Positions 1-8,870 are shown, numbered from the stretch's first letter. The stretch is DNA of 64,000 nt from Skermanella rosea (GCF_016806835.2 NZ_CP086111.1:48501-112500); one strand, 5' to 3'. Notes: generated by a model not told the origin, from the sequence alone. Numbers and translations: made by a program.

Positions 1-122
1 AAGCTGACGAGGACGAAGGCGCCCAGCAGGACGGGCGGGACGATCAGGAGGCGGCGCCACCATGACCTGCCCGTCGCCCCGGTTGCGGGGACCCGGCTTT
101 CCCCGGGCCGGCTGGCGGACAT
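1..122 (-). CDS. N-terminus of a membrane-anchored protein, possibly an efflux adaptor (partial)
   Basis: Only the first 40 or so codons lie in the window; the gene runs off the left edge. The ATG at 122 is preceded by a good GAGGAA ribosome binding site. The N-terminal part is Ser/Arg/Gly-rich and is followed at about residue 24 by a hydrophobic stretch (LLIVPPVLLGAFVLV) typical of a single signal anchor. Proteins with this short basic lead and PP-containing anchor are often HlyD/EmrA-type periplasmic adaptor subunits of efflux pumps, but the diagnostic biotinyl-lipoyl and coiled-coil parts are outside the window, so this is a guess. A palindrome 16 bp upstream of the start could be an operator. 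Confidence 0.5.
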   Translation of the reverse strand, partial: MSASRPGESRVPATGATGRSWWRRLLIVPPVLLGAFVLVS

Positions 123-137
123 GGCGGATTTCCTCGG

Positions 138-147
138 AACAATTGTT
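138..147. promoter_or_regulatory. Perfect 10-bp palindrome upstream of the left-edge gene
   Basis: AACAATTGTT lies 16 bp upstream of the ATG at 122, where an operator for the left-edge minus-strand gene would sit. It is AT-rich in an otherwise GC-rich stretch. MarR- or TetR-type repressors often bind such sites before efflux genes, but no regulator gene is visible nearby, so the function is only a suggestion. Confidence 0.3.
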
Positions 148-204
148 TCAGGTTGCGCTAATATACCCGAACGGGATCATCGGCGCTCACCTGAAAATGT
201 CGCA

Positions 205-231
205 GGGCCGCCCCTTTGCCAAGGGCGGCCC
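205..231 (-). terminator. Imperfect GC hairpin after the terC-family gene
   Basis: GGGCCGCCCCTT and AAGGGCGGCCC form a stem of about 11 bp with one bulge and a 4-nt loop, 22 bp past the stop codon of the minus-strand TerC-family gene. A run of four T appears only about 9 bases after the stem on the minus strand, so it is at best a weak intrinsic terminator. Confidence 0.35.
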
Positions 232-252
232 CGGACATGCGTCACAGAGACG

Positions 253-1278
253 TCAGCGGGTGGTGGCGGGCACCTCCTCCGCCTTGGGATCGCTTCCGCC
301 GCCGTTGCCGCCGCGGGTCATGACCAGGGACACGATCACGCCGGCGGCGAGCAGGCCGAAGGTGACAGACAGCGAGATGACCGGGTCGAGCTTGCCGTAG
401 AACTGGTTGTAGAAGATCTTGCCGCCGATGAAGATCAGCACCATCGACAGCGCGTATTTGAGGTAATGGAACCGGTGGACCATCGCCGCCAGCGCGAAGT
501 AGAGCGCCCGCAGGCCCAGGATCGCGAAGATGTTGCTGGTATAGACGATGAACGGGTCGGTCGTGATCGCGAAGATGGCGGGCACGCTGTCCACCGCGAA
601 GACCAGGTCGGCGAACTCGATCAGCACCAGCGCCAGGAACAGCGGGGTCACGAACCGCACCATCCTGCCCGATCCTTTCGGGTCCGGAAGCTTCACGAAG
701 AACTTCTCGCCGTGGAGGCGGTCGGTCACGTTGAGCCGCTTGCGCAGGAACTTCAGGATCGGGTTCTTCTCGATGTCCGGCATGTTGTCGGACACCAGCA
801 GCATCTTGATGCCGGTGACCAGCAGGAAGGCGCCGAAGATGAAAAGGATCCAGTCGAACTCGGTGACCAGGGCGGCACCCAGGCCGATCATGATGCCGCG
901 CAGGACGATCACGCCCAGGATGCCCCAGACCAGCACCCGGTGCTGGTAGAGCCGGGGAACGGCGAAATAGCTGAAGATCAGCGATATGACGAACACGTTG
1001 TCCATCGCCAGGCTCTTCTCGACGAAGAAGCCGGTGAAGTACTGCATGCCCGGTTCGGGACCGAAATACCACCAGACCCAGGTGCCGAACAGGCAGCCCA
1101 TGGCGATGTAGCCGGCGCTGAGCCAGAGGCTCTCGCCGATGCCGATTTCATGCGTCTTGCGGTGGAGAACGCCGAGGTCGAAGGCCAGGAGGGCGATGAC
1201 GATGGCGATGAAGGTGAACCAGATCCAGGCGGGCTTGCCGAGGAAGTCCGCCGAAAGGACGGCGAGAAGGGCGTCCAT
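253..1278 (-). CDS. TerC/Alx-family integral membrane metal exporter
   Basis: A 341-residue membrane protein with about nine hydrophobic segments and a charged cytoplasmic loop around residues 160-200. Family landmarks are FDLGVLHRK near the N-terminus, EKSLAMDNVFV near residue 90 and EFADLVFAVDSVPA near residue 225. The acidic residues in these segments are the presumed metal ligands. TerC/Alx proteins are associated with tellurite resistance and with manganese export, the latter often coupled to exoenzyme metalation. The ATG at 1278 places MDALLAVLSADF just before the first membrane helix. It is preceded by an unusually structured leader of about 190 nt. The gene stands alone, downstream of and parallel to the dctB-like kinase gene. 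Confidence 0.88.
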   Translation of the reverse strand: MDALLAVLSADFLGKPAWIWFTFIAIVIALLAFDLGVLHRKTHEIGIGESLWLSAGYIAMGCLFGTWVWWYFGPEPGMQYFTGFFVEKSLAMDNVFVISLIFSYFAVPRLYQHRVLVWGILGVIVLRGIMIGLGAALVTEFDWILFIFGAFLLVTGIKMLLVSDNMPDIEKNPILKFLRKRLNVTDRLHGEKFFVKLPDPKGSGRMVRFVTPLFLALVLIEFADLVFAVDSVPAIFAITTDPFIVYTSNIFAILGLRALYFALAAMVHRFHYLKYALSMVLIFIGGKIFYNQFYGKLDPVISLSVTFGLLAAGVIVSLVMTRGGNGGGSDPKAEEVPATTR

Positions 1279-1398
1279 GTGCCGAATGACCCGTTACGCT
1301 GCTGCGTCGGCTGTTGCTGACGAAGGTCCGACATCACGGCCGACGCCTCGGCCGCCAGCGGGGCCCGGACCCATACGCTTTGGCTTAGCCGAGATGGC

Positions 1399-1428
1399 CC
1401 CGGGAGCCCATCGGCACAAGCCCCCGGG
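1399..1428 (-). promoter_or_regulatory. Strong hairpin in the leader of the terC-family gene
   Basis: On the minus strand CCCGGGGGC and GCTCCCGGG pair over 9 bp (one G.U) around a 12-nt loop, about 120 nt before the terC-family ATG. A second potential stem, GGCCGAGGCGTCGGCC, follows closer to the gene. Manganese-sensing yybP-ykoY riboswitches are known upstream of terC/alx genes, but I do not see the conserved yybP-ykoY core, so this is only a structured leader of unknown function. Confidence 0.4.
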
Positions 1429-1468
1429 AATCGAAAAACGGCAAAATGAAGGACAATAGCGACGGGAA

Positions 1469-3340
1469 TCAGGCGGGCGGCGGACCCGGGTCGGGCGGCG
1501 GCGCGGGCCGCAATGCCACGGTGAAGACGGCGCCCCCCTGTTCGTGGTTGGCGGCTGTGATCCGGCCGCCGAAGTCCTGGACGATGCCGTAGCTGATCGA
1601 CAGGCCGAGCCCCAGCCCCACCCCGACCTCCTTCGTGGTGAAGAACGGGTCGAACAGCCGGGGCAGGTCGTCCTCCGGGATGCCGGGGCCGGTGTCGCGC
1701 ACCTTCAGCAGCACGTGGCCGTCCTCCCGCTCCAGGCTGACGGCGACGAGCCGGCGGTTGCGGGCGGACACCGCGTCCAGCGCGTTGCGCAGCAGGTTGA
1801 CGACCACCTGCTCCAGCCGGGCCTCGTCGGCCAGCACCATCGGGAGCGGCCCCCGCGAGGCCTCGTCCGGCAGTTCGAGCACCATGTCGGCGCCCAGCGC
1901 GGCGGCCTGGGCGCCCAGCAGCGCCATGGACCGCTCGACCGCGAGGCGTGGCGGGACGGGACCGAGCATGCCGGACGACTTGCGGGCGAAGGTCTTGAGC
2001 TGCCGGGTGATGGTGGCCACCCGCTCGGTCAGGCCGGTGATCTCCAGCAGGTTGCCGCGCACCAGGTCCAGGCGCCCGCGGTCGAGCAGCAGCGCGGCAT
2101 TCTCGGCGTAGGACCGGATCGCGGAGATCGGCTGGTTCACCTCGTGGACGATCCCCGCGGCCATCTGGCCGAGCGCCGCCAGCTTCGCCGCCTGGATCAG
2201 GTCCTCCTGGGCTCGGCGCGCCGCCTGCTCCGCCCGTTCGCGCTCCGCGATCTCCGCCGTCAGGCGCAGGTTGGTGGAACTCAGCTCGGCGGTCCGCTCG
2301 GTGACCCGGTGCTCCAGCATCAGCTGGGCGCGCCGCTGATATTCCAGCCGCTCCGCCAGGGCCAGGCGGCGCTGGAGAACCACCAGCCCGGCCGCCAGCA
2401 GCAGGAGCGTCGCGATGCCGGCGCTGAGACCGGCCGACCAGGCGCGGGCGTCGGCCGGCCTGCTGTCGAGCGCCACATGGACCTTCCAGTCCGTGTCCGG
2501 GACCGGTCCATGGTGGACCAGCGCGCTGTCCAGCGGGGGCAGGGGCTCCAGGCCGGTGCCCTCGTACTGCTGGCTGGCCTCGAACTCCCGCCTTGCGTCC
2601 GGGGTCAGCGGCGCCAGGGTGCGGAAGCGCCAGTCCGGGACGTTGGTGATGAAGACGACGCCGTGCCGGTCGGTGACGAAGACCCGTTCGCCGGCCATGT
2701 CGTGCCAGGTCGCCTCCAGCGGTTCCATGGCGACCTTGGCGACCACCACGCCGACCGTGTGGTGCTCCGCCCAGACGGGGGCCCAGACCGGGTAGGCGAT
2801 ATAGTAGCCGGGCTTCTGCGAGGTCGTTCCCATCGCGAAATAACGCCCGACGCGCCCCGCCAGCGCCTCCCGGAAATAGGGCCGGAAGGCGAAGTTGCGG
2901 CCGATGAAGCTGGTCTCCTCGGTCCAGTTGCTCGACGCCAGGGTGGTGCCGTCGCGCGCCATGACGTAGAGCGCCGACAGCGACGCCCCGGCGTTCAGCG
3001 CCGCCAGCTTGCGGTCGACCCGGTCGACCAGGGCGACGTCGCGCGGCGAGGCGAGCAGGGCCGCGACGTCGGGGTCCCAGGCCAGCGTCAGCGGCAGGAC
3101 CCGGTACTTCTCGATCTCGGCGGTCAGGGTGGCGGTGTAGAGCGACAGCCGCGCCTGCGCGGTCTCGGCCAGTTCCTCCAGCGCCTCCCCCCGCGCCCAC
3201 TCCGCCGCGAACCAGGAAGCGGGCGGCACCAGCGCGCAGGCCGCCAGGGCCAAGGCCGCCGCGAGCCCCCGGAAGCCGCGCGGGAGGGCTCCCGGCCATG
3301 CCGGGCGCCACGCGGCCCATTGCTTGATCGACCTGGTCAA
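1469..3340 (-). CDS. DctB-like membrane sensor histidine kinase
   Basis: A 623-residue kinase. One membrane helix lies near residues 25-45, followed by a periplasmic double-Cache (PDC) sensor region to about residue 300, a second helix at 305-323, and a coiled coil from 325 to 380. The DHp domain has the H-box AAGIVHEVNQPISAI with His399, and an HATPase domain carries the N (LLRNALDAV), G1 (DTGPGIP), F (FFTT) and G2 (GLGLGLS) boxes. This is the plan of C4-dicarboxylate sensors DctB and relatives. The start is a TTG at 3340 with AGAAAGG about 10 nt upstream; no in-frame ATG fits as well. No dctD-type NtrC regulator is adjacent, so its partner must be elsewhere and the ligand is unproven. Confidence 0.85.
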   Translation of the reverse strand: MTRSIKQWAAWRPAWPGALPRGFRGLAAALALAACALVPPASWFAAEWARGEALEELAETAQARLSLYTATLTAEIEKYRVLPLTLAWDPDVAALLASPRDVALVDRVDRKLAALNAGASLSALYVMARDGTTLASSNWTEETSFIGRNFAFRPYFREALAGRVGRYFAMGTTSQKPGYYIAYPVWAPVWAEHHTVGVVVAKVAMEPLEATWHDMAGERVFVTDRHGVVFITNVPDWRFRTLAPLTPDARREFEASQQYEGTGLEPLPPLDSALVHHGPVPDTDWKVHVALDSRPADARAWSAGLSAGIATLLLLAAGLVVLQRRLALAERLEYQRRAQLMLEHRVTERTAELSSTNLRLTAEIAERERAEQAARRAQEDLIQAAKLAALGQMAAGIVHEVNQPISAIRSYAENAALLLDRGRLDLVRGNLLEITGLTERVATITRQLKTFARKSSGMLGPVPPRLAVERSMALLGAQAAALGADMVLELPDEASRGPLPMVLADEARLEQVVVNLLRNALDAVSARNRRLVAVSLEREDGHVLLKVRDTGPGIPEDDLPRLFDPFFTTKEVGVGLGLGLSISYGIVQDFGGRITAANHEQGGAVFTVALRPAPPPDPGPPPA

Positions 3341-3401
3341 GGCGTTCAGCCTTTCTTGTTCCGCGGGCGGAAGGACCGCCGGCGCCGGCCCGGTCCCGGC
3401 A

Positions 3402-4598
3402 TCAGTCCAGTTGCAGCACCTGCGCCTTCAGGTAGGCGGTCTCCGGCAGGTGCGGATGCACCGGGTGGTCGGGCGCGGCGCCGCCGGTCCGCAGGATCCG
3501 TCCCGAGCGCCGGGCGTCGCCCAGGCCCCGGGAGACCTGCTCGGCGAACAGCGGCACGTCCACATTGTGGCTGCACGAGGCGACCAGCAGGAAGCCGCCC
3601 GGCGCGGTGATCGAGGCGGCCAGCCGGGTCATCTTGCGATAGGCCCGGGTCCCGGCCTGCAGGTCCTTCTTCGATTTCACGAAGGCCGGCGGGTCGGCGA
3701 TCACCACGCCGAACCGCTCGCCGGCGGCCGCCAGCCGCTCCAGCTCCTCGAAGGCGTCGGCCCGGCGGAACTCGCACAGGCCGGCGACCCCGTTGGCCTC
3801 CGCGGCGCGGGCGCCGTTGGCGAGCGCTGCTTCCGACCGGTCCACCGCGACGACCGAGGCGGCCCCGGCCTTGGCGCACTGGACCGCGAAGCCGCCGTTG
3901 TAGCTGTAGAAGTCGATCACCCGTGCGCCGCGCGCCAGCGCCGCGATCGCCGCCCGGTTGTCGCGCTGGTCGTAGAACCAGCCGGTCTTCTGCCCGGCGC
4001 TCGGATCGGCGAAGAAGGTGCTGCCGTTCTCCTCCAGCCGGATCGGGCCGTCCAGCGCCCCCTTGGCGACCCTGACCTCGCCGCCCAGGCCTTCCAGCCC
4101 GCGCGCCGGGCTGTCGTTGCGCAGGACCACCGCGGCGGGGGACAGCACCTCGTCCAGCGCCTCCAGCAGGGCGGGCGTCAACCGGTCCATCCCGGCGGAA
4201 TTCGCCTGGACGACCACGGTGTCGCCGAAGCGGTCGACCACCAGGGCCGGCAGCCCGTCGGCCTCGGCATGGACCAGCCGGTAGAACGGCCGGCCGTAGA
4301 GCCGTTCGCGCAGGTCGAGCGCCCGGCGCAGCCGCTCCGCAAGGAAACCGCGGTCGACCTGCGCCTCCGGGTCGCGCGACAGCATCCGCGTGCAGATCAG
4401 CGTGTGCGGGTTGAAGGTGGCGGCGCCCAGCGGCGCGCCGTCGTGGGTGACCACCCGGACGACGCTGCCCGGCGGGATCGCCTTGGCCGTGTTGTCCATG
4501 TGGATCTCGTTGGAATAGACCCAGGGATGGCCGTGCTGGACCCGCTTGTGCCGGCTCGGCTGCAGGCGGATGGTCGGTCGGGGGGCAATGTCGCTCAT
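3402..4598 (-). CDS. rlmI: RlmI-like 23S rRNA (cytosine-C5) methyltransferase
   Basis: A 398-residue class I SAM-dependent methyltransferase of the RlmI/COG1092 family, which methylates C1962 of 23S rRNA in E. coli. An N-terminal PUA-type RNA-binding part (HKRVQHGHPWVYSNEI) is followed by an EEHEH linker region and a Rossmann methyltransferase core. The core shows VIDFYSYNGGFAV (SAM motif I), VIADPPAFVKSK (motif IV) and the catalytic-cysteine motif SCSHNVD. An upstream in-frame extension to 4706 would run into the end of the neighbouring gene; the ATG at 4598 gives the family-typical N-terminus. It is followed 61 bp later by the dctB-like gene. Confidence 0.87.
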   Translation of the reverse strand: MSDIAPRPTIRLQPSRHKRVQHGHPWVYSNEIHMDNTAKAIPPGSVVRVVTHDGAPLGAATFNPHTLICTRMLSRDPEAQVDRGFLAERLRRALDLRERLYGRPFYRLVHAEADGLPALVVDRFGDTVVVQANSAGMDRLTPALLEALDEVLSPAAVVLRNDSPARGLEGLGGEVRVAKGALDGPIRLEENGSTFFADPSAGQKTGWFYDQRDNRAAIAALARGARVIDFYSYNGGFAVQCAKAGAASVVAVDRSEAALANGARAAEANGVAGLCEFRRADAFEELERLAAAGERFGVVIADPPAFVKSKKDLQAGTRAYRKMTRLAASITAPGGFLLVASCSHNVDVPLFAEQVSRGLGDARRSGRILRTGGAAPDHPVHPHLPETAYLKAQVLQLD

Positions 4599-4648
4599 GG
4601 CCCGCAGTCTAGCGGCTGCCGGCGCCCTGGCAACAGCGAGAGGCACCC

Positions 4649-5194
4649 CTACTGGTCGTTGGCCACGTCCAGCGCCACGGGCGCCATGTCGATCATCAGC
4701 TTGCACAGCCTCAGGGTCTCGACGGCGTGGCCGGCTTCCCGGAAGCTGTTCAGCAGCCAGTTGCAGTATTCCGGCAGGCTCGAATAGTCGTCCGGCAGGT
4801 TGGTGTGGATCGCGGTGCAGCCGAGGTCGTCGGCGACCCTGTCCATCGCGCCGAGCAGCGCGTCGGCGGCGCCCGCCAGGTCGAACAGGTCGAGCACGAT
4901 GAAGTTCTCGACCGCCAGCACCCGGCCGTGCCGCAGGTGGTTCTCCACCGCGTAGCTGAACAGGCCGTGGATGTAGCCGCGGGCGTTCTGCACGGTCATG
5001 ATTCCCCGGGAGCGTGTCCGGTTCTTCCCCGAGGGGGGATGGCCGCCGGTTTCAAGCTCCGGAACCGCCAGGACGGCTGCGGCAAAATCGCGCCATCGCT
5101 CGACGTCGAGATCGGGTGCGATCGTCTGCACCACCGGGAAAGCCTGGTCGATCTGACGGCGGGCTAAGGGTTTCGCAACATAAGTGTCGTGCAT
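4649..5194 (-). CDS. GNAT-acetyltransferase-like hypothetical protein
   Basis: A protein of about 181 residues. The middle (ARGYIHGLFSYAVENHLRHG) and the following alternating hydrophobic strands resemble a GNAT fold, but the acetyl-CoA loop is not clear, so the enzymatic call is weak. I prefer the ATG at 5194 over a GTG at 5299. The longer version would place the anaerobox at 5252-5265 inside the coding sequence, whereas the ATG leaves it 58 bp upstream. That position lets the same FNR/FixK site serve both this gene and ccoN, which would make this gene oxygen-responsive. It ends 51 bp before the rlmI-like gene and probably forms a short operon with it. Confidence 0.6.
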   Translation of the reverse strand: MHDTYVAKPLARRQIDQAFPVVQTIAPDLDVERWRDFAAAVLAVPELETGGHPPSGKNRTRSRGIMTVQNARGYIHGLFSYAVENHLRHGRVLAVENFIVLDLFDLAGAADALLGAMDRVADDLGCTAIHTNLPDDYSSLPEYCNWLLNSFREAGHAVETLRLCKLMIDMAPVALDVANDQ

Positions 5195-5251
5195 GGGCGT
5201 CTCGACCACGGGTGCTGGCGTGACGATGGCAGCCCCCGAGCCCGCGGGTCC

Positions 5252-5265
5252 TTGACGTAGATCAA
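5252..5265. promoter_or_regulatory. Anaerobox (FNR/FixK-type site) upstream of ccoN
   Basis: TTGACGTAGATCAA matches the FNR/FixK consensus TTGAT-N4-ATCAA at 9 of 10 fixed positions. FNR or FixK proteins activate ccoNOQP under low oxygen in alphaproteobacteria. A site of this type normally sits about 41 bp before the transcription start, which predicts a start near 5300 and a ccoN leader of about 140 nt. The near-symmetric site could also act on the divergent gene starting at 5194. Confidence 0.85.
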
Positions 5266-5438
5266 TGTTGCCGGCCAGCGGCATCCCCATAGTCCCCACC
5301 CGTCAAAGGGATTTGCGTACGTGCCGCGTGCCGTCGCGGCGGTGCGGACCCGGCACGATGGAATCAAGAGCAACCTTACGGTGGCGAGGAACGACCGGCC
5401 CCGGCCGGCCCGGCTTCGCCAGACGGGAGATATAGGTA

Positions 5439-6941
5439 ATGACAGCAGCGACCCTGTCCCACGGTTCGTCCGTGGGAGGCGAGCGGGCAGGTGAGGAGAC
5501 CGTCTCGTACAACGAGGCTGTCATCCGCCTGTTCGTCATCGCCACTGTTTTCTGGGGCGTGATCGGCTTTATCGCCGGCATCTTCATCGCCCTGCAACTG
5601 GCGTTCCCGGCCTTCAACCTGGGCCTGGAATGGACCAGCTTCGGCCGCCTGCGGCCGCTGCACACCTCGGCGGTGATCTTCGCCTTCGGCGGCAACGCCC
5701 TGTTCGCCACCTCGCTGTACGTCGTCCAGCGCACCTGCCGGGCTCCGCTCTGGGGCGGGCCGGCGATCGCCAATTTCCTGTTCGTGGGCTACCAGCTCTT
5801 CATCGTGCTGGCGGCGTCGGGCTACGTGCTGGGCATCACCCAGGGCAAGGAATACGCCGAGCCGGAATGGTACGTGGACCTGTGGCTGACGGTCGTCTGG
5901 GTGGTCTACCTGCTGACCTTCGTCGGCACGATCATGCAGCGGCGCGAACCCCACATCTACGTGGCCAACTGGTTCTACCTGGCGTTCATCGTGACCATCG
6001 CGATGCTCCACTTGGTCAACAACCTGAACGTCCCGGTCTCGTTCTTCGGCACCGCCAGCTACCCGCTGTTCGCGGGCGTGCAGGGCGCGCTGGTCCAGTG
6101 GTGGTACGGCCACAACGCGGTGGGCTTCTTCCTGACCGCCGGCTTCCTGGGCATGATGTACTACTTCATCCCCAAGCAGGCCGGCCGGCCGGTCTATTCC
6201 TACCGGCTGTCGATCATCCATTTCTGGTCGCTGATCTTCCTCTACATCTGGGCCGGCCCGCACCACCTGCACTACACGGCCCTGCCGGAATGGGCGCAGA
6301 CGCTGGGCATGACCTTCTCCGTCATGCTGTGGATGCCGTCCTGGGGCGGCATGATCAACGGCATCATGACCCTGTCCGGCGCCTGGGACAAGCTGCGCAC
6401 CGACCCGGTGCTGCGCTTCCTGGTCACCTCCGTCGCGTTCTACGGCATGAGCACCTTCGAAGGCCCGGTCATGTCGATCAAGGCGGTCAACGCCCTGTCG
6501 CACTACACCGACTGGACCGTCGGCCACGTCCACTCCGGTGCGCTCGGCTGGGTCGCCTTCGTCAGCTTCGGCGCGGTGTACTACCTGGTTCCCCAGCTCT
6601 GGAAGGCCCAGCGGCTCTACTCGCTGCGGCTGGTCAGCTATCACTTCTGGACCGCCACCATCGGCATCGTCCTCTACATCACCGCGATGTGGATCTCGGG
6701 CATCATGCAGGGCCTGATGTGGCGCGCCTACGACAACCTCGGCTTCCTGCAGTACTCGTTCGTCGAGACCGTGGCGGCCATGCATCCCTTCTACGTGATC
6801 CGCGCCATGGGCGGCGTGCTGTTCCTGATCGGCGCCCTGATCATGGTCTACAACCTGTGGCGGACGACCAAGGGCGACATCCGGGTCGAGAAGCCCTACG
6901 TCACCGCTCCGACGCGCAAGTTCGCGCCGGCCGCCGAGTAA
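5439..6941 (+). CDS. ccoN: cbb3-type cytochrome c oxidase subunit I
   Basis: A 500-residue catalytic subunit of the high-affinity cbb3 terminal oxidase in the cytoplasmic membrane, with about twelve hydrophobic helices. Visible metal ligands are His75 (RPLHTS, low-spin heme), His225 ([10 protein letters not shown], CuB), His275 and His276 (AGPHHLHY, CuB), and His363 and His365 ([10 protein letters not shown], the two heme-binding histidines). The tyrosine of the YGHNAV region and the length match CcoN. The start codon follows GGGAGATATAGGTA. It opens the ccoNOQP operon and lies about 170 bp downstream of an anaerobox, fitting microaerobic induction. Confidence 0.98.
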   Translation: MTAATLSHGSSVGGERAGEETVSYNEAVIRLFVIATVFWGVIGFIAGIFIALQLAFPAFNLGLEWTSFGRLRPLHTSAVIFAFGGNALFATSLYVVQRTCRAPLWGGPAIANFLFVGYQLFIVLAASGYVLGITQGKEYAEPEWYVDLWLTVVWVVYLLTFVGTIMQRREPHIYVANWFYLAFIVTIAMLHLVNNLNVPVSFFGTASYPLFAGVQGALVQWWYGHNAVGFFLTAGFLGMMYYFIPKQAGRPVYSYRLSIIHFWSLIFLYIWAGPHHLHYTALPEWAQTLGMTFSVMLWMPSWGGMINGIMTLSGAWDKLRTDPVLRFLVTSVAFYGMSTFEGPVMSIKAVNALSHYTDWTVGHVHSGALGWVAFVSFGAVYYLVPQLWKAQRLYSLRLVSYHFWTATIGIVLYITAMWISGIMQGLMWRAYDNLGFLQYSFVETVAAMHPFYVIRAMGGVLFLIGALIMVYNLWRTTKGDIRVEKPYVTAPTRKFAPAAE

Positions 6942-6953
6942 GGACCCAGCACG

Positions 6954-7703
6954 ATGGCTAGCACCGACAAGAAGTCCGGCTTTTTCAATCACGGGCTGAT
7001 CGAAAAGAACGTCACCCTGATGATGGTCCTGATCCTGCTCACCGTCTCCATCGGCGGCCTGGTCGAGATCGTCCCCCTGTTCACCATCGAGACCACGATC
7101 GAGAAGGTGGAGGGGGTCCGCCCCTACACCCCGCTCGAGCAGATGGGCCGCAACATCTATATCCGCGAAGGCTGCTACAACTGCCATAGCCAGCAGGTCC
7201 GTCCGTTCCGCGACGAGGCCGAGCGCTATGGCCACTACAGCCTGGCGGCCGAGAGCATGTACGACCATCCGTTCCAGTGGAGCTCGAAGCGCACCGGCCC
7301 GGACCTCGCCCGGGTCGGCGGCAAATACTCCAACCAGTGGCAGGTCGCCCATCTGGTAGATCCGCGCGCCGTCGTGCCGGAATCGATCATGCCGGGCTAC
7401 GCCTTCCTCCTGGACCGCCCGCTGAAGTACGGCGACGTCAAGGAGCACCTGAAGACCCTGAGCATCGTCGGGGTGCCCTACACCGCCGAGCAGATCGACG
7501 TCGCCGCCAAGGACCTGGAGGTCCAGCAGCGTCCCGACGGCGAGACCGACGGCCTCCTGGCCCGCTATCCCAAGGCTGTCGTCGCCGATTTCGACGGCAA
7601 CCCGAAGGTCGTGACCGAGATGGATGCGCTGGTCGCCTACCTCCAGATGCTCGGTACGCTGGTCGACTTCACGAAGTATCAGCCGGCCGATCTCAAGCAA
7701 TAG
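6954..7703 (+). CDS. ccoO: cbb3-type cytochrome c oxidase subunit II (mono-heme c)
   Basis: 249 residues. An N-terminal membrane anchor (residues 18-42) is followed by a periplasmic cytochrome c domain. The heme c site is CYNCH at residues 74-78, followed by SQQVRPF, which is characteristic of CcoO. The distal methionine is probably in [10 protein letters not shown]. CcoO passes electrons from CcoP to the CcoN active site. It starts 12 bp after ccoN and is followed 12 bp later by ccoQ, so the four genes are co-transcribed. Confidence 0.98.
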   Translation: MASTDKKSGFFNHGLIEKNVTLMMVLILLTVSIGGLVEIVPLFTIETTIEKVEGVRPYTPLEQMGRNIYIREGCYNCHSQQVRPFRDEAERYGHYSLAAESMYDHPFQWSSKRTGPDLARVGGKYSNQWQVAHLVDPRAVVPESIMPGYAFLLDRPLKYGDVKEHLKTLSIVGVPYTAEQIDVAAKDLEVQQRPDGETDGLLARYPKAVVADFDGNPKVVTEMDALVAYLQMLGTLVDFTKYQPADLKQ

Positions 7704-7715
7704 TTGGTGGAACCA

Positions 7716-7877
7716 GTGGATCTGAACGCAATCGCGTCATTTTTGCGCTCCTTCTGGACGGTTTGGTTGATGCTGCTGTTCGTCGGCGTCCTGTTCTGGG
7801 CCTTGCGGCCCAAGAACAAGTCGAAGTTCGACGAGGCCAGCCGCATCCCGTTCAAGGATGAAGGCCAGGAGAAATAG
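7716..7877 (+). CDS. ccoQ: cbb3-type oxidase small subunit CcoQ
   Basis: A 53-residue protein starting at GTG 7716, in the 177-bp space between ccoO and ccoP. It has a single membrane helix (about residues 12-30, WTVWLMLLFVGVLFWAL), then a basic RPKNKSKFDEASRIPF segment. That is the typical CcoQ pattern, in which the short cytoplasmic tail ends in IPF plus an acidic or polar end. CcoQ stabilises the assembled cbb3 complex. A GGTGG-type ribosome binding site precedes the start. ccoP begins 3 bp after the stop. Confidence 0.95.
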   Translation: MDLNAIASFLRSFWTVWLMLLFVGVLFWALRPKNKSKFDEASRIPFKDEGQEK

Positions 7878-7880
7878 GTC

Positions 7881-8756
7881 ATGCCGACCAAGGTTGAAAA
7901 GGACTCCCTGTCGGGGGTCGACACCACCGGCCACGAGTGGGACGGTATCCAGGAACTGAACAACCCGCTGCCGAAGTGGTGGCTCTACGTCTTCTATGTC
8001 TGCGTCGCCTTCTCGGTGGTGTACTGGATCCTGTACCCGGCGATCCCGCTGGGCAAGACCTACACCGCCGGAATCCTGGGCTACAGCCAGCGCGAGACGG
8101 TCGTCGCCGACCTGGCGAGGGCCCGCGAAGCCCAGGGCGCCTTCCGCTCGAAGATCGAGACGTCCTCGTTCGACGAGATCCTGGGCAACCAGGACCTGCT
8201 GGCCTTCGCCACGGCCGGCGGGCGCACGGCCTTCGCCGACAACTGCGCGGCCTGCCACGCGGCCGGCGGCGCCGGTGCCAAGGGCTACCCGACGCTGGCC
8301 GACGACGACTGGCTGTGGGGCGGCAAGGCGGACGACATCCACACCACCCTGCTGCACGGCATCCGGTCGACCAACGACGAGGACACCCGCATCTCGGAGA
8401 TGCCGAAGTTCGGCGTCGACCAGCTGCTGACCCGCCCGCAGATCGACGACACGGCCGAGTACGTCCTGTCGCTGACCGGACGGGAGACGGACAAGGCCGC
8501 AGCCGGCCGCGGCGCCGCGGTGTACGCGGAGAACTGCGCCTCCTGCCACGGCGAGAAGGGCGAGGGGATGCGGGAAGTCGGGGCTCCCCGGCTGAACGAC
8601 AACATCTGGCTCTATGGCGGCGACAAGAAGACCGTCGTCGAGACGATCACCTATGCCCGCGCCGGCGTCATGCCGGCCTGGAGCAGCCGTCTGGACCCGG
8701 TCACGATCAAGCAACTCGCGGTCTACGTCCACAGCCTGGGCGGCGGCGAGAAGTAA
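7881..8756 (+). CDS. ccoP: cbb3-type cytochrome c oxidase subunit III (di-heme c)
   Basis: 291 residues. The N-terminus contains the conserved DGIQELNNPLPKWW, then a membrane helix at about 33-55. Two cytochrome c domains follow, with heme sites CAACH (122-126) and CASCH (219-223). CcoP receives electrons from soluble cytochrome c or the bc1 complex and hands them to CcoO. It is the last gene of the operon, and a strong terminator stands 33 bp after its stop. Confidence 0.98.
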   Translation: MPTKVEKDSLSGVDTTGHEWDGIQELNNPLPKWWLYVFYVCVAFSVVYWILYPAIPLGKTYTAGILGYSQRETVVADLARAREAQGAFRSKIETSSFDEILGNQDLLAFATAGGRTAFADNCAACHAAGGAGAKGYPTLADDDWLWGGKADDIHTTLLHGIRSTNDEDTRISEMPKFGVDQLLTRPQIDDTAEYVLSLTGRETDKAAAGRGAAVYAENCASCHGEKGEGMREVGAPRLNDNIWLYGGDKKTVVETITYARAGVMPAWSSRLDPVTIKQLAVYVHSLGGGEK

Positions 8757-8788
8757 GAGGCTCCTCCCGCAAGGGTCGGCACCTGGGC

Positions 8789-8825
8789 AACGCCGGGGAA
8801 GTCCGCTTCCCCGGCGTTCGCTTTT
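8789..8825 (+). terminator. Intrinsic terminator of ccoNOQP
   Basis: A 13-bp perfect stem, AACGCCGGGGAAG / CTTCCCCGGCGTT, with a 4-nt loop is followed by TCGCTTTT. It stands 33 bp after the ccoP stop codon and closes the operon. Confidence 0.9.
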
Positions 8826-8870
8826 CCGCAGCCGCGATCGCGGCTGCCCACCGCGAACCATTTCTTCATT

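Noticed and set aside
978..3320. 780-codon minus-strand frame crossing the dctB-like and terC-family genes
   Set aside because: Same strand but a different frame from both real genes; Gly/Arg/Ala-rich with no domain, and it ends inside the terC-family gene.
4599..4706. N-terminal extension of the rlmI-like gene
   Set aside because: It runs into the 3' end of the preceding gene and is not part of the family's N-terminus; MSDIAPRP at 4598 fits better.
5195..5299. N-terminal extension of the acetyltransferase-like gene from GTG 5299
   Set aside because: It would include the anaerobox and an atypical sequence; the ATG at 5194 leaves the regulatory site upstream.
5376..7700. 774-codon minus-strand frame opposite ccoN and ccoO
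   Set aside because: Antisense shadow of two certain genes; composition is biased and no motif is seen.
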